Of a stretch of DNA of 64,000 bases, positions 19,231 to 27,278 are shown one piece after another (within the stretch, counting starts at the first letter, position 1; each line of letters begins with the position of its first letter). The stretch is from Butyricimonas synergistica DSM 23225 (GTDB lineage: Bacteria; Bacteroidota; Bacteroidia; Bacteroidales; Marinifilaceae), in contig NZ_KB903367.1 of the NCBI RefSeq assembly GCF_000379665.1, positions 186,001 through 250,000 on the forward strand, written 5' to 3'. The notes beneath the pieces were generated by a model. The model was not told the origin of the DNA, did no database searches, and saw only the letters and a list, made by a program, of their open reading frames with translations. The position numbers were made by a program, and so were the translations under genes.

Positions 19231-20268
19231 GATTCCGCCTCCAATAACCCTGTCGCCCCGGTAGAATGCCACAGGTTGTCCCGGGGCAACAGCCCATGCC
19301 GGTTCGGCTAGGCGCACGAGAAGTAAGTTGCTCGGGTGTGTGAAAATTTGAGCGTAGCCTTGCGGGTTTAGTCCCAGTCCGCGTACTTTTACTTCAATGT
19401 CTGTCGCGAGAATCTCTTGAGGGTCTATGAGATGGATGTTTTTCACGAGAAGTTCCGTGCGGTAGAGAGAGGATTTATCGCACACGATAATTTGATTGTT
19501 ACGGGCATCGATTTTCGCTACATATTGCGTTTTTCCATTTTTTAAAGGGATGCCTCTTTTCTGTCCTATTGTGTAATTCCCAATGCCATCGTGTTCGCCA
19601 ATCATGTTACCCATTTCGTCCATGATCTTTCCCGTTTGGAAACAGGATGCCGTGTCGGGTTGCTGGGCGATGAAATCCCGATAATCCCCGCCTTCAAGGA
19701 AACAGATACTCATGCTTTCCCGTTTGGTGGCTAACCGGGTGTAGCCATGTTGTCCGGCGATTTCTTTTACCTGTGCTTTTGTGTAATCACCCAGCGGGGT
19801 AATCGTACGGGCGAGAATCTCTTCCCGGATACCCCATAGAAAGTAGGATTGGTCTTTGTTCGGGTCGATGCCTTTATGTACGTAATAATGCTGGTTGTAG
19901 GATAATATTCGGATATAATGCCCTGTTGCGATATGATGTACTTTTAAATCATCTGCAAGTACGCGTAACAGATGCCATTTTACAAAGCTGTTGCAGATGG
20001 CACAAGGGTTGGGGGTGACTCCGGAAAGATAACCTTTAACGAATGGGTCTACAACCTGACGGGCGAAAAGAGCCCTGCCGTCGACCCGGAGTAATTCTAT
20101 CCCGGTAGCGTGGCAAAGATTATCCAATTCGTTTTCTTGTGCCAAGGATGCCGGGGAATCCCATAGCCTGAGATTGACGCCAATTACTTCAAACCCTTGT
20201 TCTTGTAGCAGGAGAGCTGTCACGAAGCTGTCTACCCCTCCGCTAAGACCTACCACAATTTTTGTCAT
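19216..20268 (-). CDS. mnmA: tRNA-specific 2-thiouridylase MnmA
   Basis: 350 residues from ATG 20268 ([14 protein letters not shown]). An upstream in-frame ATG at 20289 would add seven residues and is less likely, because it places the PP-loop further from the N-terminus than usual. PP-loop GLSGGVDS is at 7-14. The two catalytic cysteines are Cys89 (NPCAIC) and Cys189 ([10 protein letters not shown]). The enzyme adenylates and thiolates U34 in Lys, Glu and Gln tRNAs. The 3' end overlaps the convergent transporter gene by 15 bp, with no terminator between them. Confidence 0.94.
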   Translation of the reverse strand: MTKIVVGLSGGVDSFVTALLLQEQGFEVIGVNLRLWDSPASLAQENELDNLCHATGIELLRVDGRALFARQVVDPFVKGYLSGVTPNPCAICNSFVKWHLLRVLADDLKVHHIATGHYIRILSYNQHYYVHKGIDPNKDQSYFLWGIREEILARTITPLGDYTKAQVKEIAGQHGYTRLATKRESMSICFLEGGDYRDFIAQQPDTASCFQTGKIMDEMGNMIGEHDGIGNYTIGQKRGIPLKNGKTQYVAKIDARNNQIIVCDKSSLYRTELLVKNIHLIDPQEILATDIEVKVRGLGLNPQGYAQIFTHPSNLLLVRLAEPAWAVAPGQPVAFYRGDRVIGGGILSEQ

Positions 20269-20315
20269 ATTGCTTATTTTGGGAAACAAAAATAAGCATT
20301 AATTTGCCCTCCCTG

Positions 20316-20347
20316 TTGTTTTTCTCGATAAAATTCCCTTATTTTGC
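20316..20347 (+). promoter_or_regulatory. Promoter of the tRNA-Trp gene
   Basis: TTG at 20316-20318, 21 nt spacing, then TATTTTGC from 20340, one base short of the TAnnTTTG consensus. The tRNA starts about 10 nt downstream, as expected for a stable-RNA promoter. Confidence 0.5.
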
Positions 20348-20357
20348 AGCACGAAAA

Positions 20358-20430
20358 ACGGGAGTGGCTCAGTTGGTAGAGCATCGGTCTCCAAAACCGA
20401 GGGTCGGGAGTTCGAACCTCTCCTCCCGTG
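20358..20430 (+). tRNA. tRNA-Trp (anticodon CCA)
   Basis: 73 nt cloverleaf. Acceptor ACGGGAG pairs with CTCCCGT, the D stem is GCTC/GAGC, the anticodon stem is TCGGT/ACCGA with loop CTCCAAA (anticodon CCA), and the T stem is GGGAG/CTCTC with one G-T pair around TTCGAAC. The discriminator base is G. CCA is not fully encoded (only CA follows). Confidence 0.96.
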
Positions 20431-20435
20431 CAGAT

Positions 20436-20461
20436 AGGGCTGTGTCGAAACACAGCCCTTA
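20436..20461 (+). terminator. Terminator hairpin after tRNA-Trp
   Basis: AGGGCTGTGT (20436-20445), loop CGAA, ACACAGCCCT (20450-20459). The T tail is short, but the perfect 10-bp stem only 6 nt behind the tRNA makes a terminator or processing role likely. Confidence 0.7.
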
Positions 20462-20505
20462 GTTCATAAGGTCTATAAAGTTCGTAAAGTTTATAAGGTT
20501 CATGG
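20461..20505. repeat. Short copy of the intergenic GTTCATAAGGTCTATAAAGT repeat
   Basis: Four to five degenerate units of about 10 nt, such as GTTCATAAG, GTCTATAAA, GTTCGTAAA and GTTTATAAG, lie directly behind the tRNA terminator. They match the arms of the large palindromes at 33295-36124. No complementary arm is present here, so this looks like a half element. Confidence 0.6.
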
Positions 20506-20533
20506 GGGCGTGCTAATATAACACTTGGTGGTT

Positions 20534-21076
20534 TTATAATCCCTTTGTTATTACGGAAAGTCCGAAGAAACCTTTCTGCAAAGCCAGTACCTTTGTTTTT
20601 CCTACCGAGGTTTTGTTGTAAGTCGAGAGGGATACGTGCAAGTTTTTTTTCATCCCGTCGGCGAAAACCACGTCCAGGTAATATTCTTTCCGTGTCCCGT
20701 CTGCCACGTACCTGCCTCTGCCTACCCGCCGTGTTTTCTGGCGTGTTTTTTGGTATTTATTCTGCACGACTACTTCCTCTTTTTTCTCGGATGCCGGGTC
20801 AGCCCAGTAATAGTTGCCCGCGAGGAGCGAGGCATAGCTTAAAGCTCCCACGCAAATCACGTGACAAAGCAAATTGAGAATTTTATCTTCTCCCGCTGTC
20901 AACCATGTCCACATTTTATAGAAGGGTGTAGAGAGAACGGCGATCATCAAAGATATTAGTATGGGCGTAAACCAATTGACCAACGTGTGTTCATTAAAGA
21001 GGTAGCCGATTGTGCACAAGATAATAACGACACCAAGCACCAGTACGCGAAGCACTTTCATAAATGTAGATTTCAT
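20534..21076 (-). CDS. Small membrane protein of unknown function
   Basis: 180 residues; not recognised. Three hydrophobic segments lie at about 7-28, 34-56 and 66-90. A soluble, strongly basic tail follows (KYQKTRQKTRRVGRGRYV, about 110-130), ending in a small beta-rich region (EYYLDVVFADGMKKNLHVSL). The tail may lie on the cytoplasmic side, following the positive-inside rule. A perfect -7 element (TATATTTG) lies upstream at 21099-21106 on the same strand. Neighbours (tRNA-Trp, HAD phosphatase) give no functional hint. Confidence 0.7.
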   Translation of the reverse strand: MKSTFMKVLRVLVLGVVIILCTIGYLFNEHTLVNWFTPILISLMIAVLSTPFYKMWTWLTAGEDKILNLLCHVICVGALSYASLLAGNYYWADPASEKKEEVVVQNKYQKTRQKTRRVGRGRYVADGTRKEYYLDVVFADGMKKNLHVSLSTYNKTSVGKTKVLALQKGFFGLSVITKGL

Positions 21077-21098
21077 AATATAGCGGCATTAAGTGTTA

Positions 21099-21106
21099 CA
21101 AATATA
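21099..21106 (-). promoter_or_regulatory. -7 element upstream of the small membrane protein
   Basis: On the minus strand this reads TATATTTG, a full match to TAnnTTTG, 23 nt before the ATG at 21076. No -33 TTG is seen at the usual distance. Confidence 0.45.
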
Positions 21107-21160
21107 GCGATTTCTTTTTTTTAATGTTATTTTCGCGTTGGTTAGTAGTATGGAAAGGAT

Positions 21161-21817
21161 ATGATAAAATTGGTGATTTTTGATCTGGATGGGACGTTAT
21201 TGAATTCGCTGGAAGATTTGGCGGCAAGTACGAATTATGCATTACGCCGGCACGGGTACCCGGAACACGAGTTGCCTGCCTATCGCTATTTCGTGGGGAA
21301 CGGGATTGATAAATTGCTTGAACGGGCTTTGCCGGAAACTGCCCGGACTCCGGAAAATGTGATGAAGATTAAGGAGGATTTCGTGGCGTATTATGCCGTG
21401 CATAAAGCGGATTTCACGGCTCCTTATGCCGGGATTCCCGAGTTGCTGGGGGAATTGAAACGACAAGGTATTTTATTAGCCGTGGCATCCAATAAATATC
21501 ATGAAGCAACCATAGCCCTTATCCCCGCATATTTTGGAGAAGGACTTTTCGATTTCGTGTTCGGGCAACGGGAGGGAGTGCCTATCAAGCCCGATCCGAC
21601 GATTGTCTATGATATTATAAAAGCGGCAGACGTCCGGAAAGAGGAAGTGCTTTACGTGGGTGATTCCGGGGTGGATATGCAGACAGCCGTGAATAGTGGT
21701 GTGACTTCTGTCGGTGTGACTTGGGGCTTCCGGGATCGCAAGGAATTGCTGGCAAATGGGGCTTGCCATATCGCGGAATCTCCATTAGATATACTGGCAA
21801 TATTGAATGAAATATAA
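21161..21817 (+). CDS. HAD-superfamily hydrolase, phosphoglycolate-phosphatase-like
   Basis: 218 residues. HAD motif I is DLDGTLLNS (residues 8-16, nucleophile Asp8). Motif II is the Ser of AVASNKYHEA near 109, the conserved Lys is in KPDPTIVYDII, and motif III/IV is YVGDSGVDMQTA near 168-179. The cap is helical (C1 type, residues 16-85), as in phosphoglycolate phosphatases (Gph). It probably removes phosphate from phosphoglycolate or a similar small metabolite in the cytosol. Substrate specificity within this family is poorly predictable, so no symbol is given. Confidence 0.88.
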   Translation: MIKLVIFDLDGTLLNSLEDLAASTNYALRRHGYPEHELPAYRYFVGNGIDKLLERALPETARTPENVMKIKEDFVAYYAVHKADFTAPYAGIPELLGELKRQGILLAVASNKYHEATIALIPAYFGEGLFDFVFGQREGVPIKPDPTIVYDIIKAADVRKEEVLYVGDSGVDMQTAVNSGVTSVGVTWGFRDRKELLANGACHIAESPLDILAILNEI

Positions 21818-21835
21818 AAATATATGCTAATTTTG
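21803..21835 (+). promoter_or_regulatory. Promoter of the ECF sigma gene of the second Sus locus
   Basis: TTG at 21803-21805, 22 nt, then TAATTTTG at 21828-21835, a full match to TAnnTTTG. The sigma ATG is 18 nt behind the -7 element. The sigma gene therefore appears to be read by the housekeeping polymerase. Confidence 0.65.
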
Positions 21836-21853
21836 CACTAAACATGAATTGGC

Positions 21854-22429
21854 ATGGTGGGTAGTGAAAAAATATTGTCATTGTATAAACGAGATGAGAA
21901 GGTGGCGATGCAGTTGCTTTTTGATGTTTATTACGACCCTCTTTTATTGTATTGCAACCGTATGGTACATGATGCGGAGGGAGCGGAAGACATCGTGCAA
22001 GAATGTTTCGTGCACCTGTGGTTCTCCCGGCGATTGCAAAGTTTTGAGGGGGATTTGGACCGGTTTATGTTTCAGGCGGTGAGGTTTCGAACGATTAATT
22101 ATATCCGGGATAAACATCGCCGGGGTAAAATGCACGATGATTCTTCCGTTGATGATTATATTTTACCCGGTATTCTCCGGGAGGAGGAAGCGGGACAAGA
22201 GATTGAGTTGTTGTATCGTACGATAAATCGCTTGCCGGACGAATGCCGGAAAATATTTTTGATGGCAGCTCTTGACGATATGAAATACCAAGAGATCGCC
22301 GACGCCTTGCAGATCAGTGTGAATACCGTGAAAACTCAAATGAAAATAGCCCTCCGGTTTTTGCGGGAACATTTGAATAAAGAATCTTTTTCTTCCATTT
22401 TGCTTTTCTTCGTGGAGGGCGTGTTTTAA
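21854..22429 (+). CDS. ECF sigma factor (RNA polymerase sigma-70 family, FecI-like)
   Basis: 191 residues. Sigma region 2 is at about 20-85 (DAEGAEDIVQECFVHLW). Region 4 is at about 125-175 (RLPDECRKIFLMAALDDMKYQEIADALQIS as two helices, with the HTH in EIADALQISVNTVKTQM). ECF sigmas of this class pair with the FecR-like anti-sigma encoded next (93 nt downstream) and with an STN-containing SusC, forming a surface-signalling relay: ligand in SusC, FecR proteolysis or release, sigma-driven transcription of the Sus operon. It starts from its own promoter at 21803-21835. Confidence 0.93.
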   Translation: MVGSEKILSLYKRDEKVAMQLLFDVYYDPLLLYCNRMVHDAEGAEDIVQECFVHLWFSRRLQSFEGDLDRFMFQAVRFRTINYIRDKHRRGKMHDDSSVDDYILPGILREEEAGQEIELLYRTINRLPDECRKIFLMAALDDMKYQEIADALQISVNTVKTQMKIALRFLREHLNKESFSSILLFFVEGVF

Positions 22430-22431
22430 TT

Positions 22432-22486
22432 AATTTTTTTTGCCTTGCCGCAAAAAAAAAATTCATTTTCTTTTCACCCTAAATGA
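22432..22486 (+). promoter_or_regulatory. A/T hairpins between sigma and fecR genes
   Basis: AATTTTTTTTGC (22432-22443) faces GCAAAAAAAAAATT (22450-22463), forming a terminator-like hairpin. A second small stem (CTTTTCA and TGAAAAG) follows around the CACCCTAAATGAAAAG stretch. They may weaken read-through from sigma to fecR or mark a sigma-dependent promoter; which of these cannot be told from sequence. Confidence 0.45.
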
Positions 22487-22522
22487 AAAGTGTGGTGATA
22501 TATAAGTAAACGACCCATAATA

Positions 22523-23695
22523 ATGAGAATGAAAGAAAATGAAATAGATCGGATTTTGGCAGACCTTGTTGCGGGGGAGTGTATTTCCGCGGAGGATCGG
22601 CAAATCTTGGAAAACTGGAAAAAGGCTTCCGGGCGGAATTCTCGTTTTGAACGGGAGATTCGGGAAATAGCCTCTTCCGGTGCGAAATTGCATCAGCGGC
22701 GGAAGAATGCGATTGTTTTTGAACAAGTGGAGCAAATCGTGAGAAAACAACGGGGGAGAGTCCGGTTGGTTCGACACTTGTCGGTCGCGGCAGGTTTTGC
22801 TTTGTTCTTGGGTATGGCGGCTTATTTTATGCTTGCAGGAGAGCGACAAAAGGGGACTTCCGCGCAGGGTATTGCCGCGAGGATCACTCCCGGGAGTGTG
22901 CGGGCGGAGTTGCTTTTGCCGAGGGGAGAGGTGGTTCATTTGGATTCCACCACCCAAGTGGTGCTCGCTGCCGATAGCTTGAACCCGCGGGTGGTGAGCA
23001 ACGGGAATATGCTAATTTATGGTGCGGAAGAGAAGAACGAGCAGGTGGAGTACCACACGATTCGGGTACCCCGTGGCGGGGAATATAATTTGCAGTTGGC
23101 GGATGGTTCCAAGGTCTATTTGAACGCGGGATCCTCGTTGCGTTATCCCGTCCGGTTCGCGGGGGAGCGGCGGGAAGTTGTTTTAACCGGGGAAGGATAT
23201 TTCGAGGTGGCAAAAGATACCGCCCGTCCCTTTGTCGTGAAGGCGGGCGAGATTGACGTGCGGGTGTTAGGGACGGCGTTCAACGTGAACGCTTACCCGG
23301 AGAGGGGAACCGTTGCCGCGACGCTGGTGGAAGGTAGCGTGCAGGTGAATTATAAAGCGGGGCAGCAAGTGATACGACCCGGTATGCAACTCGTGTATGA
23401 CAAGCAAAACGGGAAGGCGGAGGTGAACGTGGTGGATACCGAGGTGTACACTTCTTGGAAAGACGGGTATTATTATTTCAAGCGGGAACCGCTGGAGAAT
23501 ATCATGGAGGTGCTTTCCCGGTGGTATGATTTGAATGTCTTTTACCAGAACCAAGATTTGAAACGCATGGAATTCGGGGGACGCTTGAAGCGTTATGACG
23601 ATATCGGTTATCTGTTGAAGAAAATGGAGGAAACTCAAGATGTTGAATTTATAATAAAAGGAAACACGATAACCGTGCAAAGAAAAACAGATTGA
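22523..23695 (+). CDS. FecR-family anti-sigma factor
   Basis: 390 residues. A cytosolic N-terminal anti-sigma domain covers about 1-75, with one transmembrane helix at about 78-99 (LSVAAGFALFLGMAAYFML). The periplasmic FecR domain covers about 180-285 (LADGSKVYLNAGSSLRYPV, GEGYFEVAKD, VLGTAFNVNAYP). The C-terminal DUF4974-type STN-like domain lies at about 315-390 (LENIMEVLSRWYDLNVFYQN). It holds the sigma factor at the membrane until SusC signals ligand binding. It stands between its sigma (93 nt upstream) and susC (about 100 nt downstream). Confidence 0.93.
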   Translation: MRMKENEIDRILADLVAGECISAEDRQILENWKKASGRNSRFEREIREIASSGAKLHQRRKNAIVFEQVEQIVRKQRGRVRLVRHLSVAAGFALFLGMAAYFMLAGERQKGTSAQGIAARITPGSVRAELLLPRGEVVHLDSTTQVVLAADSLNPRVVSNGNMLIYGAEEKNEQVEYHTIRVPRGGEYNLQLADGSKVYLNAGSSLRYPVRFAGERREVVLTGEGYFEVAKDTARPFVVKAGEIDVRVLGTAFNVNAYPERGTVAATLVEGSVQVNYKAGQQVIRPGMQLVYDKQNGKAEVNVVDTEVYTSWKDGYYYFKREPLENIMEVLSRWYDLNVFYQNQDLKRMEFGGRLKRYDDIGYLLKKMEETQDVEFIIKGNTITVQRKTD

Positions 23696-23729
23696 AGACC
23701 TGATCAATCTTCAACCTGCCGTTAATCAA

Positions 23730-23769
23730 ATATACTTTCCCACTCATTTGCACCGATAGGGAAGTATAT
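23730..23769 (+). promoter_or_regulatory. Leader hairpin in front of susC of the second Sus locus
   Basis: ATATACTTTCCC (23730-23741) pairs with GGGAAGTATAT (23759-23769) with one bulged T. The stem ends right before the first possible ATG (23771), which favours ATG 23795 as the true susC start. The third Sus locus has a comparable hairpin between fecR and susC. Confidence 0.55.
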
Positions 23770-23794
23770 CATGTACAATTATAAATACAAAACT

Positions 23795-26700
23795 ATGAAA
23801 AAAAGGCGAAATTGCGCTTGGCGATGCCATGGGAAGTCATGGCGAAAAATGTTAATGTTTATGAAATTGTTGAGTGTTTTACTATTTGGTGTGTGTATGT
23901 CAGTGAGCGCCAGTGTGCTGTCGCAAAATGCGAGAGTGACGGTGGATATGCGAAACGTGGCATTAACCACGGTGTTGGAAGAACTGGGGAAGCAGTCGAA
24001 GTGTGATTTCTTCTACAATTACGCTTTGATGCAGACGAAAGGGATGGTCAGCGTGAAAGCCGAAAACCGGGAACTCGGGAAGGTGTTGGAAGAGTTGTTG
24101 CCCGGGTTGGGATTGGCATTTACTTTTGACCGGAACGTTGTGGTGATCCGGGAGAAGGTCGACGACGAGAAACCGAAATCCGTGCGGGTGAAAGGGTACG
24201 TTTTCGACAAGCAGAAGCAATCCATGCCGGGGGTGACGGTGAAAGTTTCCGGGCTGACCATCGGGACGTCGACGAATGCCCAAGGATGGTTCGCCCTGGA
24301 TTTGCCCATGACGAGCGGAACGTTGGAGTTCACGTTTATTGGGTTTAAGAAGAAGACGCTGGACTTTACCGAAAAGATGGCGAAAGACACGTTGCGCATC
24401 ACGATGGAAGAGGACGTGCAGGAGTTGGACGAAACGGTGGTCGTGGCTTTCGGCCAGCAGAAGAAGGAGAGCGTCGTGTCGGCGATTACCACGGTGCGCC
24501 CGATGGACTTGAAGTCGTCGAGCAGTGACCTGACCACTAGCTTTGCCGGTAAAATCGCCGGTATCGTGGGGTGGCAGACGGGTGGTCTTCCCGGTGCGTT
24601 GACCGAGGAGGAGATGAATACCAAGTTCTACATCCGGGGTATTACCTCGTTCCAGACGGGGGCGAACATCGACCCGTTGATCCTGATCGACGGCGTGGAG
24701 TCCTCCAAGCTGGATCTGGCGCGTATGGCTCCGGAGGATATCGAGAGTTTCTCCGTGATGAAGGATGCGGCGGCGACAGCCATGTACGGAGCCCGCGGGG
24801 CGAACGGCGTCATCCTCGTGACCACCAAGAAAGGGGAGGAAGGCAGCGTCTATACCTCCGTCCGCTACGAGGCAGTGGCTTCCATGCCGACGAAGAAACT
24901 GGACATTGTTGACCCCGTGACCTACATGCGCATGTACAACGAGGCACTGATGGCGCGCGACCCGCTTGCCACGCCGCGTTACTCCGCCTTGGACATCAGC
25001 CGCCGGCAGAGCAAGAGTTTCCCGTCGTGGGCTTATCCCGCCAATGACTGGATGGATATCCTCTTCAAGGATATGTCCGTCAACCACCGTTTGGGCGTCA
25101 ACATCCGGGGTGGTTCGAAGGTGATGCAATACTACGCGTCGGTCAACTATGTCCGGGACATGGGTATGCTCAAGACCGACCGCTTGAACGAGTTCGACGT
25201 GAATATCAAGAACAGCACACTCTCGTTCCGCGTCAACTTGAACGTGAACTTGCACCGCAACATCAAATTGCTCTACAACAGCCAGACCAATTGGGACAAA
25301 TACCACGGTCCCATGGAGAGTGTGGCGCAGGCTTACAAAATGGCGTTGGAAGCCGATCCCGTGAGGTTCGCCCCGACCTATCCCGCCGACCTGGAGCATA
25401 ACTGGGAGCATATCCTTTTCGGCGCGTTCTCTGTGACGGGACAGGAAAACCCCTACATGCAGATCCATGCGGGTTACCTGGAGCGGAACCGGTACAGCAC
25501 GACCAACCAGTTGGAATACATCCACAACCTCTCTTCCCTGGTGAAGGGACTGGAGTTGCGCGCCCGCGTGGCGTTGAGCCAGTCGGGCTACTATTCGATG
25601 CCCTTCTCTACCAAACCCTATTTCTACCGGCTGCAAAGTTTCGACGAGTCCACGGGCGTGCACAAGCTCTATGCCCTGAACCCTTCCTCGGGTGACCGGA
25701 CGATCGATTTGCTCGACAGTGATAAGCAATCTTACATGGATACCCGCCTGACCTACGAGTTGCGCGCTTACCACACGGCAGCGTGGGGCGACCACCAGAC
25801 CAGCCTCACGGCGGTGCTCAACGCCATGGAATCGACGAGTTCCGCACCGAATAAGTACCTCGAGGCGGTGGAACACCGGAATTTAGGGTTCTCCATGCGT
25901 GGAACGTACGGGTTCAAGGACCGCTATTTCGTGGAGGCGAGCTTCGGGTACAACGGTTCCGAGCGTTTCGCCAAAAAGAACAAGATGGGATTCTTCCCCG
26001 CCGCCGGCGTGGCGTACGTGATTTCCAGCGAGCCGTTCATGGCGGGTGCCGCCAATTGGCTGCCTTTCTTGAAATTGCGTGCCTCTTACGGGAAAGTCGG
26101 GAACGACGGGATTATCAATACACCCCGTTTTGTCCATTTGCCGGAGGTTGTGAGTTCCGATGTAAATTCCCAGCAGCCCGGAGAAACTTCGACCAAGGGG
26201 TGGAAAATCATGAATTACGCCAACGAGAACATCAAATGGGAAATCGCCGAGCAGGTGAATGTCGGCGTGGAGGCAAAACTCTTCAAGGGCATCGGTGAGT
26301 TCACCCTGGACGTTTACCAGGAGATCCGCCACAACATCCTCTCCTACCGGACGGTCATTCCCGCCCATGTGGGTGTCGAGAGCTTGCAGCTCGACAACAT
26401 CGGCAAGGTGCGTTCCCGGGGGCTCGATTTTTCCGGGAAGATCCAGCACGCCTTCTCGCCCGACTTGTGGATTATCCTGAACGGAACCTTCACCTACAAC
26501 AAGGCGACTTACATGAGCCTCGAGGAGGCATCCGACACGCCCGAGTGGCAACGCAAGACGGGGCATGAAATCTCGCAGCAGGTCGGTTACATCGACCAGG
26601 GGCTGTTCCGCGACGACGCCGAGGTTGCCGCCGCCCCCACGCAGAGCGGGCAGTACGGTCCCGGCGATATCCGTTACCGGGACGTGAACAACGACGGGAT

Positions 26701-27262
26701 CATCGACATCAAGGATGCCGTGCATATCGGCTTCCCCGAAACCCCGCGGATCACGTACGGTTTCAGCGGCTTCATCAACTACAAGGGATGGGAGTTCAAC
26801 TTCGCTTTCCAGGGTTCCGGCAAGCGCGGCTTCTTCATCAACCCGAGGAGCATCTCCCCGTTCTATAGTGGAAATGTGTTGCAGGCGATTGCCGACGACC
26901 ACTGGACGCCCGGGAACATGAAAAACCATCCCCTCTGGCCCCGCCTGTCGGTTCAAAACATTGCCTACCACAACCAGGAAGAGGGAAATTACGAGGCAAG
27001 TTACAGTTCACCGACGGCTTACAAGAGCACCTATTTCATGCGCGAGTGCAGTTTCTTGCGCTGCACGGCACTGGAGTTGGCGTACAACCTGCCCGACGCC
27101 TGGAAGCGCAAGATACGGATGCAAAATGTCAAGGTTTTCGTGCGTGCCAACAACCCGTTCATCATCACCAACTTCAAGTTGTGGGATGTCGAGTTGGGCG
27201 GTGAAGGTTTCAATTACCCGATCCAGAAAACCTATGCTATTGGCTTGAATTTTAGCTTCTAA
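23795..27262 (+). CDS. SusC/RagA-family TonB-dependent transporter with STN signalling domain
   Basis: 1155 residues from ATG 23795. An ATG at 23771 abuts a hairpin and would add MYNYKYKT. The signal peptide (MLMFMKLLSVLLFGVCMSVSASV) is preceded by a long basic n-region. The STN domain follows (about 45-105, TTVLEELGKQSKCDFFYN), then a CarboxypepD_reg-like domain (about 130-210, KGYVFDKQKQSMPGVTVKV), the plug (ILIDGVE, SVMKDAAATAMYGARGANGV), and the barrel ending TYAIGLNFSF. STN presence means it signals to the FecR/sigma pair upstream. Base composition changes inside the gene: the first about 750 bp are TTG/GAG-rich as in neighbouring genes, while from about 24600 it is markedly GC-rich (counted 43 of 60 at 26581-26640). 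Confidence 0.95.
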   Translation: MKKRRNCAWRCHGKSWRKMLMFMKLLSVLLFGVCMSVSASVLSQNARVTVDMRNVALTTVLEELGKQSKCDFFYNYALMQTKGMVSVKAENRELGKVLEELLPGLGLAFTFDRNVVVIREKVDDEKPKSVRVKGYVFDKQKQSMPGVTVKVSGLTIGTSTNAQGWFALDLPMTSGTLEFTFIGFKKKTLDFTEKMAKDTLRITMEEDVQELDETVVVAFGQQKKESVVSAITTVRPMDLKSSSSDLTTSFAGKIAGIVGWQTGGLPGALTEEEMNTKFYIRGITSFQTGANIDPLILIDGVESSKLDLARMAPEDIESFSVMKDAAATAMYGARGANGVILVTTKKGEEGSVYTSVRYEAVASMPTKKLDIVDPVTYMRMYNEALMARDPLATPRYSALDISRRQSKSFPSWAYPANDWMDILFKDMSVNHRLGVNIRGGSKVMQYYASVNYVRDMGMLKTDRLNEFDVNIKNSTLSFRVNLNVNLHRNIKLLYNSQTNWDKYHGPMESVAQAYKMALEADPVRFAPTYPADLEHNWEHILFGAFSVTGQENPYMQIHAGYLERNRYSTTNQLEYIHNLSSLVKGLELRARVALSQSGYYSMPFSTKPYFYRLQSFDESTGVHKLYALNPSSGDRTIDLLDSDKQSYMDTRLTYELRAYHTAAWGDHQTSLTAVLNAMESTSSAPNKYLEAVEHRNLGFSMRGTYGFKDRYFVEASFGYNGSERFAKKNKMGFFPAAGVAYVISSEPFMAGAANWLPFLKLRASYGKVGNDGIINTPRFVHLPEVVSSDVNSQQPGETSTKGWKIMNYANENIKWEIAEQVNVGVEAKLFKGIGEFTLDVYQEIRHNILSYRTVIPAHVGVESLQLDNIGKVRSRGLDFSGKIQHAFSPDLWIILNGTFTYNKATYMSLEEASDTPEWQRKTGHEISQQVGYIDQGLFRDDAEVAAAPTQSGQYGPGDIRYRDVNNDGIIDIKDAVHIGFPETPRITYGFSGFINYKGWEFNFAFQGSGKRGFFINPRSISPFYSGNVLQAIADDHWTPGNMKNHPLWPRLSVQNIAYHNQEEGNYEASYSSPTAYKSTYFMRECSFLRCTALELAYNLPDAWKRKIRMQNVKVFVRANNPFIITNFKLWDVELGGEGFNYPIQKTYAIGLNFSF

Positions 27263-27278
27263 CTTGAAAACAAATTAC